Assembly: GCA_903929755.1 (NCBI GenBank)
Contig: CAIYVZ010000130.1
Location: 1-64,000, forward strand
From: an uncultured Acidobacteriia bacterium
Lineage (GTDB): Bacteria; Acidobacteriota; Terriglobia; Bryobacterales; Bryobacteraceae
Direction: 5' to 3'
DNA: 64,000 nt
Within the stretch, counting starts at the first letter, position 1. Every line of letters starts with the position of its first letter. A program made the position numbers and the translations under genes. Under the pieces are notes generated by a model. That model was not told where the DNA came from. It ran no database searches and saw only the letters and a program-made list of their open reading frames with translations. Shown piece after piece: positions 45,549-54,127 of the stretch.

Positions 45549-46921
45549 TGGTTAACGACGCGGCAATCGTAATTCTGGCGGCGGGGCAGGGAACCCGCAT
45601 GAAGTCGAAGATGGCGAAAGTACTGCACCGGGCCGGAGGCAAGGCTCTTGTGGAACATGCCATCTCCACAGCGCTCCAACTGGCTCCCGCGGAGCGCATT
45701 TTCGTGGTGGTGGGCCATCAGGCGGAAGCCGTGGGGGCCGTTGCCAACGCGGCGGGGGTTCGTTCCTTTGAACAGCGGCAACAATTGGGAACCGGCCACG
45801 CTGTTATGTGTGGCGAATCGGAACTGGCTGGTCTCGGTGGCTTGCTGCTGGTGGTGAACGGGGACTGCCCCCTGGTTCAGCCCGAGACCCTGCGGCAATT
45901 AGTCGACCTCTACAAGAGCGCAGGCGCGAAGGCTGCGCTTGTCTCCACAGATCTGGCCGACCCCACCGGTTATGGTCGCATCGTCCGCGCAGAAAACGGC
46001 GACGTTCTGGCCATTGTGGAGCACAAGGCTGCCACTGCGGAGCAGCGCACTATCCCCGAAATCAACGCCGGCTTCTACTGCTTCGATGCCGAGGCTTTCT
46101 GGAAACACGTCCACGAAATTCGCACCGACAATCCGGCGGGCGAGTACTACCTGACCGACATGATTGAGATCCTGATTCGCGCCGGACATCGTGTGGCGGC
46201 TTTGAAGGCTGCGGACTCCAGCGAACTGCTCGGCATCAACAACAAAGTGGAACTCGCCGCTGTGGACCGCATCCTGCGCGAACGCAAGGCCCGCGACCTG
46301 ATGCTGGACGGCGTCACCATTCTGCGCCCGGAAACCGTGAACATTGACGCACAGGTCCGCGTGGGCCCCGATACCGTGATTGAGCCATTTGTCCAAATCA
46401 CCGGTGACACCGTAATCGGCGAAAATTGCCATATCGGCACCTCGTCCATCATTCAGAATTCGCACATTGGCGACAACGCCCAGATTCATCCTTTCTCCGT
46501 AATTTCCACCAGTAAACTCGACGACCACGTTCACGTCGGCCCGTTCGCCAGGATTCGCATGGGCGCGCATTTGCACGAAGGTTCGCACGTAGGTAACTTC
46601 GTGGAACTCAAGAATACGGAGTTCGGCGCGGGCTCCAAATCCATGCATCTCGCTTACCTGGGCGATTCCACTATCGGCTCAAAAGTGAATGTCGGGGCGG
46701 GTACCATTACCTGCAATTACGACGGCAAAAAGAAGCACCGCACCAACATCGGGAACCATGCGTTTGTCGGCAGCAACTCCACGCTGGTGGCGCCCCTCAC
46801 CATCGCGGATGAAGCCTATATCGCAGCGGGCAGCACCATCACCCACAATGTGCCGGAGCACTCTTTGGCGCTGGGCCGTTCACGCCAGGTAGTAAAAGTC
46901 GGCTGGACGCCCAAAAGGTAG
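45548..46921 (+). CDS. glmU: Bifunctional UDP-N-acetylglucosamine pyrophosphorylase / GlcN-1-P acetyltransferase
   Basis: Performs the last two steps to UDP-GlcNAc. 457 aa, standard length. The N-terminal uridylyltransferase has LAAGQGTRMKSKMAKVLH, QLGTGHAV, NGDCPLV and NAGFYCFD. The C-terminal left-handed beta-helix acetyltransferase has hexapeptides, NFVELKNTEFG, YLGDSTIG and CNYDGKKKHRTNIG. Its ATG overlaps the yvcK stop by 1 nt. Confidence 0.97.
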   Translation: MVNDAAIVILAAGQGTRMKSKMAKVLHRAGGKALVEHAISTALQLAPAERIFVVVGHQAEAVGAVANAAGVRSFEQRQQLGTGHAVMCGESELAGLGGLLLVVNGDCPLVQPETLRQLVDLYKSAGAKAALVSTDLADPTGYGRIVRAENGDVLAIVEHKAATAEQRTIPEINAGFYCFDAEAFWKHVHEIRTDNPAGEYYLTDMIEILIRAGHRVAALKAADSSELLGINNKVELAAVDRILRERKARDLMLDGVTILRPETVNIDAQVRVGPDTVIEPFVQITGDTVIGENCHIGTSSIIQNSHIGDNAQIHPFSVISTSKLDDHVHVGPFARIRMGAHLHEGSHVGNFVELKNTEFGAGSKSMHLAYLGDSTIGSKVNVGAGTITCNYDGKKKHRTNIGNHAFVGSNSTLVAPLTIADEAYIAAGSTITHNVPEHSLALGRSRQVVKVGWTPKR

Positions 46922-46934
46922 TTAGAATGAATCC

Positions 46935-47693
46935 GTGCACCTTGGCTGCGTAACTTACAACGTCCTGAAAGATCTGGACCTCGAAGGTATCATCAAACTG
47001 CTGGAGGCCACCGGTTTCGAAGCCGTGGAACTTCGCACCGAACATAAGCACGGAGTTGAGCCATCAATCTCCGCCGAAGAACGGGCAAAAGTGAAAGCCC
47101 GTTTCGAACGCAGCAAGGTCCGCTTGCTCAGTTTTGGCACCACATGTGAGTTTCAGTCGCCTGACCCTGCCATTCGCCGCAAGAATATCGATCTGGCGAA
47201 GCAGTGGATCGAACTGGCGCATGATACGGGCGCATGGGCGGTCAAAGTCCGGCCGAACGGTCTGCCCGCCGGGGTTCCGACCGAGACCACGCTGCGTACC
47301 ATCGGCGAAGCTCTGCGCGAAATCGCCGTCTACGGAGAAGGCTACGGGGTAGAGATCTGGATGGAAGTTCATGGCCGCGATACCCAGAATCCGCCCAACG
47401 CGGCAGCCATCCTGAAAGCCGCGAATCATCGCAACGTGGGAGCGTGCTGGAACTCAAATCCCACCGACGTGGTGAACGGCTCCGTGAAGCAGAGCTTCGA
47501 ACTGCTGAAGCCCTACCTCCGCAACGCGCACATCAACGAACTGGCCAATCCGGATTACCCCTGGCGCGAACTCTTCACCCTAATGAAACAGGCGAACTAC
47601 CAGGGCTACACCCTCTGTGAGTGCGCGGAAACGAAAGACCCCGAACGCTTCCTGCGCTACTACCGTGCGCTCTGGCGCGAACTGGTTGCCTAA
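46935..47693 (+). CDS. Sugar phosphate isomerase/epimerase (xylose-isomerase-like TIM barrel)
   Basis: 252 aa from a GTG at 46935, 13 nt after glmU. TIM-barrel signals are LEATGFEAVELRTEHKHG (strand 1-2), W-A-V-K-V-R-P-N-G, E-I-W-M-E-V-H-G-R with a catalytic-type Glu, NVGACWNSNPTDV and HINELANPDYPW. The AP_endonuc_2 superfamily includes IolE, IolI and ketose epimerases, so the substrate is open. The Cys in ACWN replaces the common Asp/Leu-D. It converges with the PEP-utilising gene (4-nt overlap). Confidence 0.8.
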   Translation: MHLGCVTYNVLKDLDLEGIIKLLEATGFEAVELRTEHKHGVEPSISAEERAKVKARFERSKVRLLSFGTTCEFQSPDPAIRRKNIDLAKQWIELAHDTGAWAVKVRPNGLPAGVPTETTLRTIGEALREIAVYGEGYGVEIWMEVHGRDTQNPPNAAAILKAANHRNVGACWNSNPTDVVNGSVKQSFELLKPYLRNAHINELANPDYPWRELFTLMKQANYQGYTLCECAETKDPERFLRYYRALWRELVA

Positions 47694-49381
47694 CCGATAA
47701 TCTCCACTACGCCGGCCGCGCCGTTCACGCGAATACGCTGCCCGGTCTTAATCTTTTCCGTTGCCACTGCAGTGCCCACCACGGCAGGAATACCAAACTC
47801 CCGCGAAACCACCGCCGGGTGTGACAGCGCTCCGCCGGCATCCGTCACCAGGCCGCCGATCTTGGTAAACAGCACGACCCAGGCCGGGTTCGTCATCTTG
47901 CAAACCAGGATTTCTCCTTTCACCACCTGGTTGAATTGCTCCGGAGAATGAACAATGCGTGCGATGCCTTCCACCACGCCCGCCGACGCGCCCAGGCCCG
48001 CGATGATATTCACCGGCTGCGAAGCCCGGTCCCGCTCGCGGTAGTAGATTTCGGGCCAGCCCCACAGCCCCTGCTTGTACGGCTCATCCTGCATCGACCA
48101 TTCCGAAATCGTCCCGACCCAGTAACGGGGGCGGATCGCGAACGCCGCCGTGCGCTCGTCGCGGCGCTGTTTGGTCAGCGCCTTCGCATCGAACGCGCCG
48201 TGATTGGCCGACACCACTCTCAGTTCGTGATACTTCATGAAGAAGACATCGTCCGGTACGCTCAGAACGCCCTCTTCCACCAGCTTTCGTCCCACCGCCA
48301 TGAACACCAGGCGAACCCGCGCATAGGTTCCCTGGTCCATGTAGAAATGGTGGTCGGGCGTTAACGGCGTCATCTTCAGCGCCAGATCCATCGCCTTTTC
48401 CAGTTTGTCGCGATCTTCCTGCGAGCGGTCCGCCGGGAACAGGCTCCACATCCTGGCAATGGCTGCGTCACGGCCTTCGCGCAACTGCTGTACGTCGCCC
48501 TCGTAGTCGTAGTCGGAGGTCAGGTAGCCACGCAGGGCTTCCACGATGGGCGTCGGGTTCTCCCGCCACGTCACGCCCAGATATTCGTGCGTGTACATCG
48601 ACTTGTTGCCGTACTCCAGCCGATAGGCATCAATCGATGCCACCACGGCGCGCCCTTCTTCAAACCCGGCCAGCGCACTCAGCACCGCGCCTGGGGTCTC
48701 ATGCCGGAACGCAGCCTTCAGCCGGTTATGCTCTTTGATCGTCTCCTTCATCTTCCACAGCTCCCGAACCGAATCCCAGTTGCGGTCTTCGTCGGAAACG
48801 AGGATGTTGTTGGCCAGCGCGACGTGCTCCTCGCCCAGCATCTCTTTCAAAACCTGCTCGAACGTGATCGACGTCTGGAACTGTGCCAGGTTCAGAACCC
48901 AGTGCAGCCGGAAATGGCGCTCCTGAATATCCAGCGCATCTTCCAGCAGAATCATCAGCTCCGCCAGCGAAGCCTTGTCCATGGGATAGCCATCCAGAAA
49001 TTCGAAATTCCGCAGAATCTCCGGCAGGTACCGATGCTTCCACCAGTGCAGGAAGTTGTCGGCATAAACCGGCATCACCATGTTGTAGTAAGGCCCGAGC
49101 TCGGCTTCTTCTTTCGGATCGCGCGGGACCACGGCGGAGTGCACGTAGCCGCCCACCTTCTTCGCCACCCAGTCCTTGCCGAACGGGACGCCAAAGCGGC
49201 GGAACATGTAGTCGCAGGTTAGCCACCAGCCGCCGATATCGAACCACATGGGCGATGTCGGCTGGGGGCAATGGAGATCGTCATACCAGAAATGGAGCGT
49301 CTTCTCCTCTTCACTGGTCCACCGCAAAGGGGTCTTGTCATCGCCAAAGAACTGATCGATTACCTTGTTTCTGTCGCCCAT
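47690..49381 (-). CDS. PEP-utilising enzyme with C-terminal phosphohistidine (mobile) domain, no ATP-grasp
   Basis: 563 aa. The C-terminal ~90 residues are the PEP-utilising swivel domain. It contains K-M-T-N-P-A-W-V-V-L-F, then TDAGGALSHPAVVSREFG, with the phosphoacceptor at about H521, and ends near G-V-V-E-I-I-G. The rest (1-470) is unfamiliar and Trp/Tyr-rich (EEKTLHFWYDDLHCPQPTSPMW). It lacks the ATP-grasp domain and the PEP-binding TIM barrel. Such C-terminal placement recalls phenylphosphate synthase subunit A and rifampin phosphotransferase ends. It sits 16 nt after the molybdenum-hydroxylase large subunit, as fourth gene of that operon. Confidence 0.8.
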   Translation of the reverse strand: MGDRNKVIDQFFGDDKTPLRWTSEEEKTLHFWYDDLHCPQPTSPMWFDIGGWWLTCDYMFRRFGVPFGKDWVAKKVGGYVHSAVVPRDPKEEAELGPYYNMVMPVYADNFLHWWKHRYLPEILRNFEFLDGYPMDKASLAELMILLEDALDIQERHFRLHWVLNLAQFQTSITFEQVLKEMLGEEHVALANNILVSDEDRNWDSVRELWKMKETIKEHNRLKAAFRHETPGAVLSALAGFEEGRAVVASIDAYRLEYGNKSMYTHEYLGVTWRENPTPIVEALRGYLTSDYDYEGDVQQLREGRDAAIARMWSLFPADRSQEDRDKLEKAMDLALKMTPLTPDHHFYMDQGTYARVRLVFMAVGRKLVEEGVLSVPDDVFFMKYHELRVVSANHGAFDAKALTKQRRDERTAAFAIRPRYWVGTISEWSMQDEPYKQGLWGWPEIYYRERDRASQPVNIIAGLGASAGVVEGIARIVHSPEQFNQVVKGEILVCKMTNPAWVVLFTKIGGLVTDAGGALSHPAVVSREFGIPAVVGTAVATEKIKTGQRIRVNGAAGVVEIIG

Positions 49382-49397
49382 GATCCTGTTTTCCTCG

Positions 49398-51596
49398 CTA
49401 TGTCTGCCGGTCCTGAATTGCCTGCCAGATCCGCTCCGGTGTCAGCGGCAGATCCCGTATTGCAACGCCCACGGCCTGATTGATCGCCGAGCCCACCGCC
49501 GCGGCAATCGACAGCAGCCCGCCTTCACCCGCGCCCTTCGCGCCGGAAGGCCCAGGGCCGTCCTCATTTTCTATCAGAAACGAGTGCAGCTCTGCTGGGA
49601 TATCTTCAATCGTCGGGATCCGGTAATCCAGCGCACCCAAATTGCGGATGCGCCCGTGGCTGTCCAGCAGTAATTGTTCCATCAGTGTGTGGCCAAGACC
49701 CATCACGGCTGACCCTTCATCCTGCGTCTCCACCTGCATCGGGTTCAGCGCTTTGCCAACGTCAGAGACCAGCACCAGCTTGCGAATATCCACCATGCCG
49801 GTTTCCGGGTCCACCTCAACTTCCGCCGCCGCCGCCATCATCTCCCAGAACGCTGACTTGCCACCTAGCGGATGCCCCGGAACATAAGCGCTGCGGGCGG
49901 AGCCCAGGCCGATCACCTCGCCCCGCGCTGAGCCATAGTAGGCGCGAAGCAGTTCTTCATAGGGGACTTCGGCACCCGCGCCAACTTCTAAAGCAATCGC
50001 GGCAACCTGTTCCTGAACATGCTTGCACGCGGCAATAATGGCATTGCCCATGAACACCGTAGACCGGCTGGCCGACGTCGATGAATCAAAGGGCACCACC
50101 GACGTATCGCCCATCACCACCACAATTTGGTCGGGCTCGATCGCCAATTCGTCAGCGACAATCTGCGTGAAAACAGTCCGCGCGCCCTGACCCATATCTG
50201 AAGTCCCGGAGAGCACCGACGCACTCCCATCGTGATGCAGTCGGACCAGCGCAAACGATGCCGACGCGGTAGACGAGCTCTTCAGGCCAAGCGAAATCCC
50301 GCGTCCCCGATTCGGAGCCAGTGGCACATCCCACGCCACTGCCGCCGCAGCTTTTTCCAGCGACTCGATCCAATTCCCATCCGCGCCGTTCTCATTCGGG
50401 ATGAACTCTTCACCCTTCGCCGGAACATTGCGCCTGCGAATCTCCACACGGTCCAGTCCCAGTCGAGCTGCCGCTTCGTTGAGTTGCGATTCCACCGCCC
50501 AGGAAGCCTGTGGCGTCCCAAACCCACGAAACGCCGTGCTCGGCGTCGTATGCGACAACAGCGCCCGCGAAACCACCCTGGCGTGAGGTGCCCGATACGG
50601 CCCGCACGCGGAATAACTCGCCTTGCTCACCACGCGGGGGCCGATATCGGCATACGCGCCCAGCAGGAAGTTCGCCTCCAGATCCTGAAACACGATGCGC
50701 CCGTCCGCATCGAAACCAGTCCGCGCATGGACCTTCGCCGAAGCGCGCCGCACCGCCTGAAACGTCTCTTCCAGTGACATCACCAGACGCACGGGACGCC
50801 CGACCCGAAGGGCGAGAAAGGCCAGCAGCGGTTCCACCTTCGGCCAGCCTTTGCCTCCGAACCCCCCGCCCGGGTCCGGGGCGATAATTCGTACCCGCGC
50901 CACCGGCCAGCCCAGAGCTGTCGCCACCACGCGCCGCAGAACATACGGATGCTGGATCGGGCTCCAGATGGTAATCCCGTCGGGGTCCGGCGCGGCGATG
51001 AACGCGTGTGGCTCAATCGCGAAATGCGTCACCATCGGGAACGTGTAATCGTTCTCCACAATGCAGTGCGCCTGGGCAGAATCCACATCGCCCCAGCCGA
51101 AGTGATTTTCGGTCAGCACGTTCGATTGCAGATGATCCTGCACCAGGGGCGAGCCGGGGTCCAGTGCAGCCTCCACCGTGAGAACCGGCGGCAGTTCCTC
51201 GTACTCAATCCGGACCAGGGACGCAGCCAGTTCCGCCGCATCTTCGGTTTCCGCCGCCACTACGACCACAGGTTCCCCATGAAAGCGCGTTTCGCCCACC
51301 GCGATCACCGGACGGTCGTCATACGCAGGCCCGCATTTCGGCACAGGTTGTGGCAGGTCGGCGGACGTCAGGATGCAGCGCACGCCCTCAACCGCGGCCG
51401 CGGCTTCTGTGTGGATGGCGATGATGCGCGCCCGGGCGCAATCCACCGTGACGAACTTTACTTGCAGGGCGTTATCGATCCGCAGATCCGCGGCGTACTT
51501 CTGCCGCCCGGTGACGCGGTCCTCCGCCCCCACGCGGCCCAGCGACTGCCCCACCCACTTCGGCTTATCGTCTTTCAGGTTATTGACGGGCGGCAC
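49398..51596 (-). CDS. Molybdenum hydroxylase large (Mo-cofactor) subunit, xanthine-dehydrogenase family
   Basis: Hydroxylates a heterocycle or aldehyde using water. The 732-aa protein has an N-terminal domain (GRVGAEDRVTGRQKYAADL). Moco motifs are GGGFGGKGWPK, AFRGFGTPQASWAVES and the active-site Glu region GAKGAGEGGLLS. The AFRGFG loop is xanthine-dehydrogenase-like; the CSFR loop of form I CO dehydrogenase is absent. Signal peptide is absent, so it is cytoplasmic. It overlaps the FeS subunit by 17 nt. The order FAD-FeS-Moco matches coxMSL-type operons, and no XdhC chaperone is adjacent. Confidence 0.9.
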   Translation of the reverse strand: MPPVNNLKDDKPKWVGQSLGRVGAEDRVTGRQKYAADLRIDNALQVKFVTVDCARARIIAIHTEAAAAVEGVRCILTSADLPQPVPKCGPAYDDRPVIAVGETRFHGEPVVVVAAETEDAAELAASLVRIEYEELPPVLTVEAALDPGSPLVQDHLQSNVLTENHFGWGDVDSAQAHCIVENDYTFPMVTHFAIEPHAFIAAPDPDGITIWSPIQHPYVLRRVVATALGWPVARVRIIAPDPGGGFGGKGWPKVEPLLAFLALRVGRPVRLVMSLEETFQAVRRASAKVHARTGFDADGRIVFQDLEANFLLGAYADIGPRVVSKASYSACGPYRAPHARVVSRALLSHTTPSTAFRGFGTPQASWAVESQLNEAAARLGLDRVEIRRRNVPAKGEEFIPNENGADGNWIESLEKAAAAVAWDVPLAPNRGRGISLGLKSSSTASASFALVRLHHDGSASVLSGTSDMGQGARTVFTQIVADELAIEPDQIVVVMGDTSVVPFDSSTSASRSTVFMGNAIIAACKHVQEQVAAIALEVGAGAEVPYEELLRAYYGSARGEVIGLGSARSAYVPGHPLGGKSAFWEMMAAAAEVEVDPETGMVDIRKLVLVSDVGKALNPMQVETQDEGSAVMGLGHTLMEQLLLDSHGRIRNLGALDYRIPTIEDIPAELHSFLIENEDGPGPSGAKGAGEGGLLSIAAAVGSAINQAVGVAIRDLPLTPERIWQAIQDRQT

Positions 51597-52044
51597 GGCC
51601 AGCCTCCCGAACCGCGTCGATGATCCGGCTGTACCCCGCGCATCGGCACAGGTTCCCGGCCAGACCCTGTTTGATCTCCGCGTCGGTTGGGTTCGAATTT
51701 TCCTGCAGTAAATACTTCGCCGCCAGAATCATTCCAGGAATACAGAACCCGCACTGAACAGCGCCTTTGTCGATGAACGCCTGCTGTAAAGGGTCGAGCT
51801 GACCGTCCTTCTCCAGGCCCTCAATCGTAGTGACAGCCGAACCCTCGGTTTCCACCGCCAGCACCAGACAGGAGTTCACAGCCTTGCCATCCAGCAGGAC
51901 GGTGCAGGCACCACACTCGCCCTCCGCGCAGCATTCCTTAGTCCCGGTCAGACCCACATCGTCCCGCAGGAATTCCAGCAGGGTGTGGTGCGCCGCGACT
52001 TCGCGTGCGACTTCTTTACCGTTAATCGTCAGCCGGAGGTTCAT
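51580..52044 (-). CDS. Molybdenum hydroxylase [2Fe-2S] subunit
   Basis: 154 aa, standard length. The plant-type cluster is CCAEGECGACTVLLDGKAVNSC and the second helical cluster is CGFCIPGMI...CRCAGYSRI. It transfers electrons from the Moco subunit to the FAD subunit. The ATG overlaps the FAD-subunit stop (ATGA). Confidence 0.95.
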   Translation of the reverse strand: MNLRLTINGKEVAREVAAHHTLLEFLRDDVGLTGTKECCAEGECGACTVLLDGKAVNSCLVLAVETEGSAVTTIEGLEKDGQLDPLQQAFIDKGAVQCGFCIPGMILAAKYLLQENSNPTDAEIKQGLAGNLCRCAGYSRIIDAVREAGRAARQ

Positions 52045-52895
52045 TGCCGCAGCCTCCCGAGCGAAACTTCCAGAGCCCGCCGGGCCATCACCAGCAACAT
52101 CGCCTGCCGGTACGCTGCGCCGCCGCGAACATCTGAAATCGGCCGGGCCTGTGCCGTCATCTCTTCCAGCGAGGCCGCCGTGCCCGTTACCAGCAGAGGG
52201 ATCGGGGCCGCCGCGCCAAACGCCATCCGAACCTCGCCGGCCCGATTCACCGAACAGCTCAGATTCGCCGTCGCCAGATCCACCCCGCGCCGCCGGGTAA
52301 TCCGCTGAAACGCGGAGCCTGCCGCTTCTACCGGGATCGGCAGATCAATCGATTCCACCAGTTCCCCGGCAGCCAACGCCGTCCGCCCCGGCCCCAGAAA
52401 GAATTCGCTGAGCGGAATCTGCCGCTCCCCGGCGCGCGACGCCACGTTCACCACCGCGCCATAGACCAAAAGCGGAGGTGCCGTATCCGCAGCCGGAGAC
52501 GCATTGCAAATATTCCCAGCTAAAGTCGCCCGATTCCGGATCTGCACCGACCCCACCACGCTCGCCGCCTCCACCAGGGCGGGGAAGTGCTGCTGGACGC
52601 TGGGGGCGGACACCAGGTCCGTCATAGTTACCCCGGCTCCCACGCGCAGCACGCCCTCCGTTTCGACAATCTGCGAGGACCACCCCGAGACCCGTTTCAC
52701 ATCTACAACGGCATTCGGGCGAAATCGCCCGCTGCGCAGTCGGACCATCAAATCGGTCCCGCCGGCCAGTATGCGAACATCGGGGGCGAACTCCCGCAGG
52801 GCGGCGAAAACCTCGCCACGCGATTCGGGTCGGAAATATGCAAAGGGTTGCACTGGCACCGTCAGATTATCAAATCGCCTGAGATTCCAAAACAC
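52041..52895 (-). CDS. Molybdenum hydroxylase FAD-binding subunit
   Basis: 284 aa from the GTG at 52895; shorter starts at GTG 52859 or 52853 (before PVQPFAYFRPES) are at least as likely by alignment logic. FAD motifs are LAGGTDLMVRLRSG and GSVQIRNRATLAGNICNASPAAD. It is first gene of the operon. Its upstream region is only 51 bp from the divergent tmRNA gene, so both promoters must lie in that stretch. Confidence 0.9.
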   Translation of the reverse strand: MFWNLRRFDNLTVPVQPFAYFRPESRGEVFAALREFAPDVRILAGGTDLMVRLRSGRFRPNAVVDVKRVSGWSSQIVETEGVLRVGAGVTMTDLVSAPSVQQHFPALVEAASVVGSVQIRNRATLAGNICNASPAADTAPPLLVYGAVVNVASRAGERQIPLSEFFLGPGRTALAAGELVESIDLPIPVEAAGSAFQRITRRRGVDLATANLSCSVNRAGEVRMAFGAAAPIPLLVTGTAASLEEMTAQARPISDVRGGAAYRQAMLLVMARRALEVSLGRLRQ

Positions 52896-52946
52896 TGCTA
52901 GACTGAATACAGACGCGTTGGTTGAACGCGTTCACCTTCATAATGT

Positions 52947-53303
52947 GGGGGCGCACTGGATTCGACGGGATTGAATCGCGATGCGGAGGCGTGCCGGGTT
53001 CCGAGCTCCCGTTAAACGATCGGAAAAACAAAACTGCCAACAACACGCAGTTTGCATACGCAGCTTAATTAAAACCTAAGCGGCGTCGCTCCGGCCAGTC
53101 AGCCCACGGGTTGGTTAGTGAGCGTCATTCAGTGGGATAGGGTGCAGGCTTCTGTTCGTAGCCGAGACCCGAGATCAATCGGACTGGTTTACCGCTGTCT
53201 TGCTGGCTCTCAGGCGGTAGATAAGACTCAGAACCAGATACGCACGTAGTCTCTGTATTTCGGGCTATTTCGGACGGGGGTTCAAATCCCCCCGCCTCCA
53301 CCA
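52947..53303 (+). ncRNA. ssrA: tmRNA
   Basis: Rescues stalled ribosomes. The tRNA-like ends pair (GGGGGCG at 52947-52953 with CGCCTCC, then ACCA to 53303). The 5' segment GCACTGGATTCGACGGG and the T-arm GGGGGTTCAAATCCCCC are diagnostic. The tag frame begins at GCC 53036 and encodes ANNTQFAYAA, then TAA at 53066. Two further T-rich stretches (CATTTCTTTTTT) follow the 3' end. Confidence 0.96.
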
Positions 53304-53358
53304 CATTTCTTTTTTCCGGACTGAAGAATCCGGCCCTTACGGTTAACATCGTAAGGAG

Positions 53359-53694
53359 ATGAATAAAGCCGTTCAACTGGGGATTCTGCTTCTCGCCGCG
53401 CTGTTTGAAGCCGGCGGCGACGCGATCCTTCGCAAAGCGCTCCATCTGCCGGCAGGCCTGTCTCGCATTCTGACCTTCGCGGTCGGTGCGCTCGTCCTCT
53501 TCCTCTACGGCCTCACCGTCAACGCCCCTGCCTGGGACTTCGGCCGTCTCCTCGGCATCTATGTCGTCTTCTTCTTCGTAATCGCCCAGGTCTTGTCCTG
53601 GCTGGTCTTTCATCAGCCCCCCACCACGGCAATCTGGCTCGGCGGCGCGCTGATCATCGCCGGGGGCGCGGTCCTCGGTTTCGCTTCCACTTAA
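53359..53694 (+). CDS. Small four-helix membrane protein (SMR/DMT-like)
   Basis: 111 aa with four hydrophobic helices: VQLGILLLAALFEAGGDAI, ILTFAVGALVLFLYGL, LLGIYVVFFFVIAQVLSWLVF and IWLGGALIIAGGAVLGF. The early Glu and the size resemble SMR/YnfA-like transporters of the DMT superfamily, but identity is uncertain. AAGGAG sits 7 nt before the ATG. It is monocistronic, with a bidirectional terminator 10 nt after its stop. Confidence 0.75.
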   Translation: MNKAVQLGILLLAALFEAGGDAILRKALHLPAGLSRILTFAVGALVLFLYGLTVNAPAWDFGRLLGIYVVFFFVIAQVLSWLVFHQPPTTAIWLGGALIIAGGAVLGFAST

Positions 53695-53704
53695 AAAAGC
53701 AAAA

Positions 53705-53738
53705 AGGGCGGAAACGGGATATTCCCCGCTTCCGCCCT
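53705..53738. terminator. Bidirectional terminator between the small membrane protein and PII genes
   Basis: AGGGCGGAA-A-CGGG pairs with CCCG-C-TTCCGCCCT around a short loop. A-rich sequence (AAAAAGCAAAA) lies on the left and CTTTTTGG on the right, so it can end both convergent transcripts. Confidence 0.88.
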
Positions 53739-53761
53739 CATACTTTTTGGGTTGCTCTTCG

Positions 53762-54100
53762 TTACAGGGCGCCGTCGCCGCGTTCGCCGTTCCTGATGCG
53801 GATCGCGACTTCCACCGGTGACACAAAAATCTTGCCGTCACCAATCTTGCCGGATCTCGCCGCCGCTTCGAGGACGCCGACGATACGGTCGGCTTCCACA
53901 TCCGGCACCACCATTTCGATCTTTACCTTGGGCAACAAGGATACTTTGTATTCCGCGCCGCGGTACGTTTCCGTATGGCCTTTTTGTCGGCCGTGTCCAT
54001 GGACTTCCAGGATGGTCATCGCCTGAACGCCGGCCGCAATCAGGGCTTCCTTTACCTCTTCAAGCTTGTAAGGCTGGATGATAGCTTCAACTTTTTTCAT
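53762..54100 (-). CDS. glnK: PII nitrogen regulatory protein (GlnK/GlnB)
   Basis: 112 aa, trimeric signal protein binding ATP/ADP and 2-oxoglutarate. The T-loop is RGAEYKVSLLPK, with a uridylylatable-type Tyr near residue 51. The B-loop is RSGKIGDGKIFV and the C-loop VAIRIRNGERG. It lies 27 nt after amt in the same direction, the classical amtB-glnK pairing in which PII blocks the channel when nitrogen is plentiful. Confidence 0.95.
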   Translation of the reverse strand: MKKVEAIIQPYKLEEVKEALIAAGVQAMTILEVHGHGRQKGHTETYRGAEYKVSLLPKVKIEMVVPDVEADRIVGVLEAAARSGKIGDGKIFVSPVEVAIRIRNGERGDGAL

Positions 54101-54127
54101 GGCTCTCTCCTTATGGTCTCCCTTGGC

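Noticed and set aside
53125-53901. 258-codon minus frame
   Set aside because: Runs antisense through tmRNA, the small membrane protein gene, a terminator and part of the PII gene.
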